From: Candidatus Saccharimonadota bacterium
Lineage (GTDB): Bacteria > Patescibacteriota > Saccharimonadia > Saccharimonadales > Saccharimonadaceae
DNA: 49,757 nucleotides
Reading direction: 5' to 3'
NCBI GenBank assembly: GCA_016282495.1
Contig: JAEEKR010000030.1
Location: 1-49,757, forward strand
A program made the translations under genes and the position numbers. The notes under the pieces were generated by a model. It saw only the letters and a list, made by a program, of their open reading frames with translations. It was not told the origin of the DNA and did not search any database. Shown one piece after another: positions 39,446 to 47,651 of the stretch (position 1 is the stretch's first letter; each line of letters opens with the position of its first letter).

Positions 39446-40533
39446 GCGAGAAACCAGTTTTCACCGTCTCACAATTCGTTGATATTTGTAATCAAACCCT
39501 AGATCTCTCTTTTTCAGAAATCATTCTAAAAGGCGAAGTTTCAAGTTTCAAAATAAACCAAGGCAAATGGGTATTTTTCGATCTTAAAGACGAAGAATCG
39601 AGCATTAATTGTTTTATGAGCTTATATCAAATGCGCATGCCGATTGAAGACGGTATGACCGTTATGTTGAGAGGTACGCCAAAACTCACTAAATGGGGTA
39701 AATTCTCTTTTACTATAAGAGAAGTTATGCCGATCGGAGAGGGAAATCTTAAAAAAAGTTTTGAGTTATTGAAGGCCAAACTAGAAAAAGAAGGTATTTT
39801 CGACTCTTCTAAAAAACGCCCAATGCCAGCAAATATCAAAAGGATTGGCGTTATTTCTTCCACTGGCGCTGCAGGCTACGCCGATTTTATTAAAATCATC
39901 GATGAACGTTGGGGTGGATTAAAAATCGATGTCGCTCACGTGCAAGTGCAAGGACTTGGCGCTGCCGAGCAAATTGTTCACGCTTTAAAGTATTTTAACG
40001 AACATGGCGAAGTAGATATTATTGCAATTATTCGTGGCGGTGGCAGTGCAGATGACCTTGCCGTATTTAATGATGAGTTACTGGTACGCGAAATTGCTGC
40101 GAGCAAAATCCCGGTCATTACTGGAATTGGTCACGAAGTAGACGAGTCATTGTCTGATCTTGCCGCAGATCTTCGCGGCTCCACGCCATCAAACGTCGCG
40201 CAAATGTTAACGAGAGATAAAAAGACAGAAGTCACCAAAATCAACGAAAACATTATGCGTGTCAGCAACATTTTGCAAGATAAAATCAGGCAAGCCGAAG
40301 ATAGTATTAACGATAGCATTAAAGAACTGAGACAAAAAATTATCCTAGAAATTGACGCTATTAATAGCAAACTAGAAAGTTCCATTAAAATCCTAGAAGC
40401 GTTAAACCCTGAGAAAGTTTTAAGGCAAGGCTACGCTATTCTAAGTGGCAAAGTCTCACCAGGAAACGTTGTAAAAATCACAACAGAAAAACAAGAAATT
40501 AAGGCGGAGATCAAGGATGTTAAATCAAGATAA
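39442..40533 (+). CDS. xseA: Exodeoxyribonuclease VII large subunit
   Basis: FSEIILKGEVSSFKINQGKWVFFDLKDEESSINCFM; IGVISSTGAAGYADFIKII; IIRGGGSADDLAVFNDELLVREIAASKIPVITGIGHEVDESL. Confidence 0.96.
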   Translation: MSEKPVFTVSQFVDICNQTLDLSFSEIILKGEVSSFKINQGKWVFFDLKDEESSINCFMSLYQMRMPIEDGMTVMLRGTPKLTKWGKFSFTIREVMPIGEGNLKKSFELLKAKLEKEGIFDSSKKRPMPANIKRIGVISSTGAAGYADFIKIIDERWGGLKIDVAHVQVQGLGAAEQIVHALKYFNEHGEVDIIAIIRGGGSADDLAVFNDELLVREIAASKIPVITGIGHEVDESLSDLAADLRGSTPSNVAQMLTRDKKTEVTKINENIMRVSNILQDKIRQAEDSINDSIKELRQKIILEIDAINSKLESSIKILEALNPEKVLRQGYAILSGKVSPGNVVKITTEKQEIKAEIKDVKSR

Positions 40534-40723
40534 AACAATCGATCAAAAAATCGAACAATTAAATCAAGAAATAGATTGGTTCTACGGCGACGAATTTTCG
40601 CTCGACCATGCTACGGAAAAATACAGAAGTTCAATCAAACTGGCCGAAGAAATTAAAAAAGATTTAAATAGTCTAAAAAACGAAGTCACAGTTTTGTCTG
40701 AAGACTTTAGCAAAAATAATTAG
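40517..40723 (+). CDS. xseB: Exodeoxyribonuclease VII small subunit
   Basis: 68 aa coiled-coil overlapping xseA 3' end; IEQLNQEIDWFYGDEFSLDHATEKYRSSIKLAEEIKKDL. Confidence 0.85.
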   Translation: MLNQDKTIDQKIEQLNQEIDWFYGDEFSLDHATEKYRSSIKLAEEIKKDLNSLKNEVTVLSEDFSKNN

Positions 40724-40732
40724 GGAGGAAAT

Positions 40733-42004
40733 ATGGGCAACGAAATAGTAGAGCAAGCAGCGCCAAAGCAGGAACAAAAACCAAAGAACAAATATTTACC
40801 AATTATAATTGCGGCAATTTTTGCAATTGCAGTTTTGGTCGCCACTATAATTATCGTGTTGGTTTTTGCTAATAAACCAGAAACACCAGAACAGCCAGTT
40901 GAAGAGGAAGATATTAGCGAAGTTAATTCCTATGTGATTTTAGAAGATTATAATTACAGTGATAGCTTAATAGAATACGTCGACTCGGTAAAAGTAATAT
41001 CGAGCTATTCTGATCTTCAAGATTTTTATGATGGTATAGGCGCGCATTATGCTACGTCGTATCCTCTACCGCCAGACGATGCGGTTTATAACGAACCAAC
41101 CGACTGTATAAATGGATCAGGTGATACAGATTGCGGCTATATAGCACCAATCCCAGCCCCAGAAACGCCAGAGCTTTATAAACCAGATGAACTAAATGAA
41201 GATTATTTTGAAAAACACGATCTAATTGCTACATATTTTGAAAAGTACTGGTGCGGTGGCAGCTTCAATCGCATTAGTGATGTCAGTAAAAACGGAGATG
41301 TCGTAACAATAGAAATTGGATATGACGGTGGATGTGGACCTTGCTCGATTGAGGTTTATATTATTTTAGTTGAAGCTGAAAAAGATCTTGTTGCTAAAAC
41401 CGACATAATCAGGACAATAGAAATTGAAGAGAACAATCCAATGTGCGATCCGAACACGGTATATAAACCGATGATCTATCTCTATCCAGAAAAAGAAACG
41501 GAGATTAATGTTGAGCTCGGTAGGCCAGAACTTCTTACTACCACTTACCCAAAGTATGACGAAAAGGCCGGTTGGCGAGTTATTGCAAAACCGGACGGCA
41601 CATTAATATCGAATAACAGAGAATACTACGGCTTATACTGGGAAGGTATTAATGACATAGATCAAAAAGACGAAGGATTTGTTGTAGCAGGAGAGGAGAC
41701 TGCTAAATTTCTTGAAGAAAAACTAGAAGTTTTAGGCCTAAATGAAAGGGAAGCTAATGAATTTATTATCTATTGGCTACCGAAAATGGAGAATAATAAA
41801 TACAACTACATTCGATTTGCCACCACTGCAGAAATAGAAGAGTGGATGCCGCTAAAAGTTTCGCCAAAACCAGACACTACCATTCGTATACTAATGGAAT
41901 ATAAACCACTAAACCAAAAAATCGTAGTTGATGAGCAAAAACTAGAAAAAACCGAGCGAAAAGGCTACTCCGTCATAGAATGGGGCGGCACAGAAATCAA
42001 ATAA
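40733..42004 (+). CDS. Membrane-anchored extracellular protein of unknown function
   Basis: N-terminal TM; 423 aa; region beginning KPMIYLYPEKETEINVELGRPELLTTTYPKYDEKAGWRVIAKPDGTL looks like a discrete domain; SD GGGAGG. Confidence 0.72.
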   Translation: MGNEIVEQAAPKQEQKPKNKYLPIIIAAIFAIAVLVATIIIVLVFANKPETPEQPVEEEDISEVNSYVILEDYNYSDSLIEYVDSVKVISSYSDLQDFYDGIGAHYATSYPLPPDDAVYNEPTDCINGSGDTDCGYIAPIPAPETPELYKPDELNEDYFEKHDLIATYFEKYWCGGSFNRISDVSKNGDVVTIEIGYDGGCGPCSIEVYIILVEAEKDLVAKTDIIRTIEIEENNPMCDPNTVYKPMIYLYPEKETEINVELGRPELLTTTYPKYDEKAGWRVIAKPDGTLISNNREYYGLYWEGINDIDQKDEGFVVAGEETAKFLEEKLEVLGLNEREANEFIIYWLPKMENNKYNYIRFATTAEIEEWMPLKVSPKPDTTIRILMEYKPLNQKIVVDEQKLEKTERKGYSVIEWGGTEIK

Positions 42005-42041
42005 TATATCTAAAAAATAATGCTTATGCTATAATAGACAT

Positions 42042-42764
42042 ATGGATAATCAGCATATTATTTCAAACCCAATTCCTACACCAAATAATTATGGTGGTTA
42101 TGGTTATGATCCCGTTCCTAGTCGTTCACATGGGTCATCATCAATGATGAAAACTGCAGCGCTAGCTATAGTTTCGCTTGTTGCTTTGGGTTTATTAATC
42201 CTTAGCATCTTTCTTTTTTCACAATTAAATGATGCTACTACGAATGTCGAAGGCCAAATTAGCCAAGCCGTCGCAATCGCTGAAAACAAAAAAGCAGAGG
42301 AACTTGAGAAAGAATTTGCCGAAAGAGAAAAACAACCATTCAGGAGCTTCCTTGGCCCAGTTGATTATGGGGAATTATCATTTGAATATCCAAAAACCTG
42401 GAGTCTCTATATTGCTAGAGACGCTGCGAACGGCGGTGACTACGAAGCCTATATGAACCCAGTTGAAATACATGCTATTTCAAATAATACAATCTACGCC
42501 TTAAGAATTTTCATTTATAACAGATCGTTCGAAGACGTGACTAGAGGATATGATGGTTCGATTCAAAATGGCTCATTACGATTAGAAGTTAGAGAAATTA
42601 ACGGCGGATCAGTTAACGTTTATTCTGGCACGTTGCCAAACCAACTTGTTGGCAGAATTGCCGTTTTAAAGATCAGGGATAAAACGGTGGTTCTTCAAAC
42701 AGATTCTGAACTCTTTGGTGAAGACTTTGACAAAATTATCAATAGTATCAAATACAATAGCTAA
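42042..42764 (+). CDS. Single-TM protein with a PsbP-like C-terminal region
   Basis: Pro/Gly/Tyr-rich cytoplasmic N-term, TM, then YGELSFEYPKTWSLYIARD. Confidence 0.65.
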   Translation: MDNQHIISNPIPTPNNYGGYGYDPVPSRSHGSSSMMKTAALAIVSLVALGLLILSIFLFSQLNDATTNVEGQISQAVAIAENKKAEELEKEFAEREKQPFRSFLGPVDYGELSFEYPKTWSLYIARDAANGGDYEAYMNPVEIHAISNNTIYALRIFIYNRSFEDVTRGYDGSIQNGSLRLEVREINGGSVNVYSGTLPNQLVGRIAVLKIRDKTVVLQTDSELFGEDFDKIINSIKYNS

Positions 42765-42784
42765 TCCTATGCTATAATTACCTC

Positions 42785-43471
42785 ATGGAAAGCGAGGTGT
42801 CTAGTATTTTGATAGCGGCCCATGAGCTGAAAGCTCCCATGTCGCTTATTCGTCAGCTTGCTTTGTCTCTTGATCTCGAAAATCAAGATGCTAATTCCCA
42901 TGTCCGCTCGCAAATTATCGATGTGTCCGAGCGCGCCATTAAACAAGTAAACGATCTTACCAAAATCGCACACTTAGAAGACGGTTTGTTTAAAATGGAG
43001 CCAGTCAGCGTGCGTGGCGTTTGCGACGATGTTGTAGCGGAACTAAAACATCTTTTCCGATTCAATAATCGCGAACTCAACATCCGCTATACTAATCAGT
43101 CTAGATTAGTAATTGCAAACAGTGATCTTCTCCATAGCGTAGTTTACAATTTTTGTCTCAACGCCATGCATTATTCTGACCAAGAAACATTGAGCGAACT
43201 CACCGTACAAGATCACAACGGTAGAGTGCGAGTTGGCGTTAGGGATTTTGGCCCAGCGCTTCCAATGGACGTTTGGCGCGAAATGAAACGTGGCTGGATT
43301 GAAAAACCAGTTAGCATCGCTATGCGCCCAGGCAGCTCAGGCCTCGGTCTATATATCGCATCAACTTTTTCAAGATACATGAACGCCGAAGTTGGCGCCG
43401 TGAGACATCGCGATGGCACCAGCTTTTTTGTTGAGTTACCAATTTCTAAACAAGCGAGTTTGTTTGGATGA
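42785..43471 (+). CDS. Minimal soluble sensor histidine kinase (HisKA + HATPase_c)
   Basis: H-box AAHELKAPMSLIRQLA; N-box NFCLNAMHY; G boxes RDFGPALP and GSSGLGLYIAS; no TM or sensor domain. Confidence 0.87.
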   Translation: MESEVSSILIAAHELKAPMSLIRQLALSLDLENQDANSHVRSQIIDVSERAIKQVNDLTKIAHLEDGLFKMEPVSVRGVCDDVVAELKHLFRFNNRELNIRYTNQSRLVIANSDLLHSVVYNFCLNAMHYSDQETLSELTVQDHNGRVRVGVRDFGPALPMDVWREMKRGWIEKPVSIAMRPGSSGLGLYIASTFSRYMNAEVGAVRHRDGTSFFVELPISKQASLFG

Positions 43472-43839
43472 TTTATATTATCGAAGACGATAAAATTATG
43501 GCCGAATGCATCGCGAAAGCTTGCAAAGATTACGAAACGAAAATTTTTTCCAATGCCATCGAGGCTATGGCAAATATAGATCAAAACATGCCGGGCCTAA
43601 TCTTTTTAGATATTTTGCTTTCCGGCCCAGACGGTTTCACTTTTTTAAACGAGCTCGCCTCATATTCCGATACCGCTAAAATCCCAGTAGTGATTATTTC
43701 TTCGCTTAATCTAAAAGACCAAGATCTCTCCGAGTATGGAGTAGTTGGAAAGTTAAATAAGGATACTATGTATCCAAAGGAGATCACCGCCTATGCCAAA
43801 AGATTTGCGGACCAAAGCCTTCATTCTTCGTCGCACTAA
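43468..43839 (+). CDS. Single-domain response regulator (receiver only)
   Basis: IYIIEDDKIMAECIAKA, GLIFLDILLSGPDGF, VVIISS, GKLNKDT; overlaps HK by 4 nt. Confidence 0.85.
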   Translation: MIYIIEDDKIMAECIAKACKDYETKIFSNAIEAMANIDQNMPGLIFLDILLSGPDGFTFLNELASYSDTAKIPVVIISSLNLKDQDLSEYGVVGKLNKDTMYPKEITAYAKRFADQSLHSSSH

Positions 43840-44467
43840 CTACGGCGAAGCTAATCGTATTCTTACTTTTATTACTCCCGAGGGCAAGTTTTCTGCTATG
43901 GCCAAAAGCGTGCGCAGAGAAAAATCCAAACTTGCTGGCGGCATCGAACTTTTCTGCCTTTCGGATATCGTCATTCATCAAGGCAAAGACGAATTTGGCA
44001 TTGTAACTAGCGCCAAGCTTTTGAAATACTATCAAAACATCGTCACCGACGTTACTAAATTAGAACTCGGCTCTCTCATTCTGAAAAAAATCAATCAAGC
44101 CGCCGAAACCATAGATAGCCCAGAGTTTTTCTCACTCACCGAGCAAGCTTTAGAAGCCATTGATAAAAACTATAATTTGTCGCTTATCGAAAGTTGGTTT
44201 TTATTTAATCTTGCTCGAGTTAAGGGCGAAGTTTTGAATATTCACCGCGATGTTTCCGGTAATAAATTAGAAGAAGGTCAAACTTACGTTTGGAATAGCG
44301 TAGAAGAAGCTTTGGAGCCAAAAATCGGGGGTAATATTGGTAAAAATGAAATCAAACTAATGCGCCTAATGATTGCGTCAAAACTCGAAATTGTCGAAAA
44401 AGTCAAAAATATTGAGGGTATGCTCCCGTCGGTTCTCTATATCGCAAGGTCTGTGATTAAAGCGTGA
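43793..44467 (+). CDS. recO: DNA repair protein RecO
   Basis: TKAFILRRTNYGEANRILTFITPEGKFSAMAKSVRREKSKLAGGIELFC. Confidence 0.92.
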   Translation: MPKDLRTKAFILRRTNYGEANRILTFITPEGKFSAMAKSVRREKSKLAGGIELFCLSDIVIHQGKDEFGIVTSAKLLKYYQNIVTDVTKLELGSLILKKINQAAETIDSPEFFSLTEQALEAIDKNYNLSLIESWFLFNLARVKGEVLNIHRDVSGNKLEEGQTYVWNSVEEALEPKIGGNIGKNEIKLMRLMIASKLEIVEKVKNIEGMLPSVLYIARSVIKA

Positions 44468-44479
44468 TATAATTAAGCT

Positions 44480-45832
44480 ATGGCAAAATTAGAAGATATT
44501 GTAAGTTTATGTAAACGCCGCGGCTTTATTTTCCAAGGCAGCGAAGTATACGGTGGTATGGCCGGCACTTGGGACTTTGGCCCGCTCGGCGTAATGTTGA
44601 AAAAGAAAATCACAAATGAATGGTGGCATTACTTTGTTGATTCAAAGGATAACGCTTATGGCGTTGATGCTGCAATTCTGATGAACCCACGCACGTGGAA
44701 GGCATCTGGTCACTTAGATACCTTTGCCGATCCGCTCGTAGAATGCAAAGAATGTAAATCCCGTTTCCGTGCCGATAAAATTGCTGAAGGAATCTCCGAA
44801 TCCGTCACTACCGAAGAATTTCTCGCCACCCACACCAAATGCCCAGTTTGTGGCAAAGAAAATTGGAGTGAAATCCGCAAGTTCAACATGATGTTTTCTA
44901 CTCACGTTGGCGCCGTTTTGCCAGAAGATACGTCTAATAACCCAGAACTCGCCGAGAAAAATACTGCCTACCTTCGCCCAGAAACTGCCCAAGGTATCTT
45001 CACGAATTACAAAAACGTTCTTGATACCATCTATCCAAATCTACCATTTGCTATCGCTCAGGAGGGAAAAGCTTTCAGGAATGAAATCTCCCCGCGTGAT
45101 TTCATCTTGCGCGATCGTGAATGCTATCAGCTCGAGCTTGAATACTTTGTCCACCCAGATTCTTGGGAAACCGAGTTCGAAAATGTCTTGAATGATTTCA
45201 AGAATTTCCTAAAAACTCGCATGGGCCTAAATATTGAAAATATTAATTTTCTTGAAGTCGCTCCCGAAGATCGCGCCCATTATAGCAAACGCACCGTTGA
45301 TTTTATGTTCGAATATCCAAACGGCGAAGAAGAATTGATGGGTCTAGCCTATCGTACTGATTTCGATCTTAAAAACATCGAAAAAGAATCCGGTAAATCT
45401 ATGGAATATCGCGACAAAAACACCGGCGAGACTATCGTCCCACACGTAATCGAACCGTCCATGGGTGTCGAACGCCTCTTCCTTGCAATTCTTTCTACAG
45501 CCTATACCGAAGACGAAATCGACGGCAATAGCCGCATCGTTCTAAAACTCCCAGAACATCTCGCACCATATCGTTTTTGTGTTTCGCCACTTCTCAAAAA
45601 CAAACCAGAGCTCGTAGAAAAGGCCAAGGAAGTTTATAATAAACTTCGCGAAAAATACACCTATGTTACTTGGGATGATTCTGGCAATATTGGCAAACGC
45701 TACCGCAAACAAGACGAAATCGGCACACCAAAATGTGTTGTAATAGATTTTGATACTTTAGATGATAACACTGTTACCGTCCGCGATCGTGACACTACAA
45801 AGCAAACTCGTGTAAAAATCGAAGAATTATAA
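44480..45832 (+). CDS. glyQS: Glycyl-tRNA synthetase (alpha2 type)
   Basis: CKRRGFIFQGSEVYGGMAGTWDFGPLG; RPETAQGIFTNYKNV; FRNEISPRDFILRDRE; VIEPSMGVERL. Confidence 0.97.
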   Translation: MAKLEDIVSLCKRRGFIFQGSEVYGGMAGTWDFGPLGVMLKKKITNEWWHYFVDSKDNAYGVDAAILMNPRTWKASGHLDTFADPLVECKECKSRFRADKIAEGISESVTTEEFLATHTKCPVCGKENWSEIRKFNMMFSTHVGAVLPEDTSNNPELAEKNTAYLRPETAQGIFTNYKNVLDTIYPNLPFAIAQEGKAFRNEISPRDFILRDRECYQLELEYFVHPDSWETEFENVLNDFKNFLKTRMGLNIENINFLEVAPEDRAHYSKRTVDFMFEYPNGEEELMGLAYRTDFDLKNIEKESGKSMEYRDKNTGETIVPHVIEPSMGVERLFLAILSTAYTEDEIDGNSRIVLKLPEHLAPYRFCVSPLLKNKPELVEKAKEVYNKLREKYTYVTWDDSGNIGKRYRKQDEIGTPKCVVIDFDTLDDNTVTVRDRDTTKQTRVKIEEL

Positions 45833-45837
45833 AAAAA

Positions 45838-45878
45838 GAAGAACCCCCGGGGTATTTGCGGGGGTTTTGGGGTTCTTC
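45838..45878. terminator. Bidirectional terminator between convergent genes, with two alternative stems
   Basis: Outer GAAGAACCCC (45838-45847)/GGGGTTCTTC (45869-45878); competing CCCCC (45844-45848)/GGGGG (45860-45864). Confidence 0.75.
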
Positions 45879-45886
45879 GTTTGGGG

Positions 45887-46768
45887 TTATGCAACGTTTC
45901 GGAGATGAAGCCCCTTTCTTTTGAGCTTCATTGAAATTTCCTTTACGTAGCTTCCCAGTCCAAGCTTGGACAGGTTTTGGGATGAGAGCGAACAGAGCTT
46001 CTCTACAGTGTGAATGCCAACGCTAGCAAGCGCTGAACGGGTTTCTGCTATAAGACCGAGGTCTTTCAGCTCATCCCCTTCCTTATTGACATCAAGTGCA
46101 GATACAGCCTTATTCAGTGAATTCGCTGCGGAACGCAGCGTGGCCTCAAGGACCTTCACTTTCTCAGCCTGGCCTGAAAGCTTGGCGCAGAGGGCGGCCG
46201 CCTTATCGAGCTGTTTTTTCAACTCAGCATTCTGCTCCTGCAGTTTCTGGTTGTCGTAGGAAAGCTTTGAGGCTTCGGCCTTGGCCGCTTCCGCGACAGC
46301 GTCTGAACGCTTGGCCATTTCTACGGCATTGTTGTACTTATGTGCCAACTCATCGTTGTACACTCGTACAAGCTCTTTACTGCTGAGATCCTTGATCAAG
46401 GCTTCGACATCCTCAACAGAGGCGGAGAGCTTCTTGATCTGGCTCTTAAAGGGCGACCTTTTCAGCTTCTCGATGCAAACATGCATCATTGTGGATACCT
46501 CTATAGGCATCACATTGAGCTGAGCAGCGATCTCCTTCTGGGAGAGCCTTTCGCAGCGGAATCCGTAACCCTTGTCAACAAGGTCGATTTCCTCGGGCGT
46601 AAGTGCCAGTGCGAAGATTTTGAAAAGCTCGTCATAGCGACATTCAAGAATGCCGATAGGAGCATCGGCGCCGGTGATAGCCTTAATGAGATTCTGACCC
46701 GCGGTCAGTTTAGTCAGGCCGCAGATATTGGTTTTGGTCTCGAACGTTTTTGAAGTAGTCATTTTCAT
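45887..46768 (-). CDS. Sigma-region-4-like HTH + coiled coil + RNAP alpha-CTD-like (HhH) protein
   Basis: Start trimmed to ATG 46768 after AAGGAG. LTPEEIDLVDKGYGFRCERLSQKEIAAQLNVMPIEVSTMMHVCIEKLKRSPFKSQIKKL resembles sigma70 region 4; GLIAETRSALASVGIHTVEKLCSLSSQNLSKLGLGSYVKEISMKLKRKGLHL resembles alpha-CTD. Confidence 0.75.
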   Translation of the reverse strand: MKMTTSKTFETKTNICGLTKLTAGQNLIKAITGADAPIGILECRYDELFKIFALALTPEEIDLVDKGYGFRCERLSQKEIAAQLNVMPIEVSTMMHVCIEKLKRSPFKSQIKKLSASVEDVEALIKDLSSKELVRVYNDELAHKYNNAVEMAKRSDAVAEAAKAEASKLSYDNQKLQEQNAELKKQLDKAAALCAKLSGQAEKVKVLEATLRSAANSLNKAVSALDVNKEGDELKDLGLIAETRSALASVGIHTVEKLCSLSSQNLSKLGLGSYVKEISMKLKRKGLHLRNVA

Positions 46769-46967
46769 GGCAAATTCTCCTTTAAAAATATTTTTGTTCT
46801 TCATCCAAAGCGCGAATCAATCTAGAAGAAGGGTCACTAGCCCTTTGCTCTTATAAATTTAGATATCAATCGCAGAATAGGACTTTTATTGAGAAACAAA
46901 AACCCTACACTGCGATTGATTTCTACCAAACGAAGTTAACGATCGTGATTCGTTTTATCGAATCATA
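46769..46967 (-). promoter_or_regulatory. Long structured 5' leader of the sigma4/alphaCTD-like gene
   Basis: Promoter TTGACT-N17-TATAAT (46974-47002, minus); hairpin 46946-46965 (7 bp); hairpin 46865-46920 (11 bp perfect plus inner stem). Confidence 0.65.
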
Positions 46968-47077
46968 ACCTCCATTATAGCACACAATTGCAAAAAAGTC
47001 AATAGTAAAATAATAAAAAACATTAAGATGCAACAGAGGCCAACAGATACAAAAATAAAAAAAGTCCCAAAAAACTA

Positions 47078-47106
47078 TTGAAAAATAGTAAAAAATATGC
47101 TATAAT
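47078..47106 (+). promoter_or_regulatory. Promoter of 47151-47992 operon
   Basis: TTGAAA-N17-TATAAT with TGC before -10, in sequence attgaaaaatagtaaaaaatatgctataat; coordinates approximate. Confidence 0.6.
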
Positions 47107-47150
47107 ACTAAACAGCTCAAAAAGCTAGTACATTAAAAAGGAGTGTTTAC

Positions 47151-47651
47151 ATGAAGAAAATTTTTGAGAATCTGCCAGCCAGTGAGCTGGTAGGTAGCAT
47201 CCACTGTACGCAGGACGTTATCGAGTTATATCAGATGGGGCTTGAACGCAGAAACATGTTTCTGACTATCTGTACCCAGAATGAGCTCGCAAGAAGAGGC
47301 GAATACGATAAGATACACGAAATCCTTATTGGATTTATTGAAGGAGGAAAAATGGAGCTTGGCTCCGATTTTACTCATTTCTTATCCGAAAGTCTGCTTG
47401 AGTTCAGAGATGCCGATCCGTGTCTTGCTCATCTCGGCAAAAAGATCAAAATAGAATCATCACGAAAGACTGAAGGGGTCTTCTCTGTAGATAACCCTGA
47501 AGAAGTATTCGTGGACACTGATGACCTGTCCAGAGCATACAGCTTTCTGGAAAGACTTGCCGAAAATGGCTACGGAGAAGACGACATTTCGAAGATGGTC
47601 CAAAACTTCTTCAATAACAGAAGAATCGTTAAGCTGGAGGGGATTTCGTGA
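47151..47651 (+). CDS. Protein of unknown function (166 aa)
   Basis: Intact ORF, SD AAGGAG, promoter upstream; translationally coupled to next ORF. Confidence 0.7.
   Translation: MKKIFENLPASELVGSIHCTQDVIELYQMGLERRNMFLTICTQNELARRGEYDKIHEILIGFIEGGKMELGSDFTHFLSESLLEFRDADPCLAHLGKKIKIESSRKTEGVFSVDNPEEVFVDTDDLSRAYSFLERLAENGYGEDDISKMVQNFFNNRRIVKLEGIS

Noticed and set aside
46014-46753. Several plus-strand ORFs (81-137 aa)
   Set aside because: Antisense to the sigma4/alphaCTD-like gene; low-complexity translations without promoter or SD.
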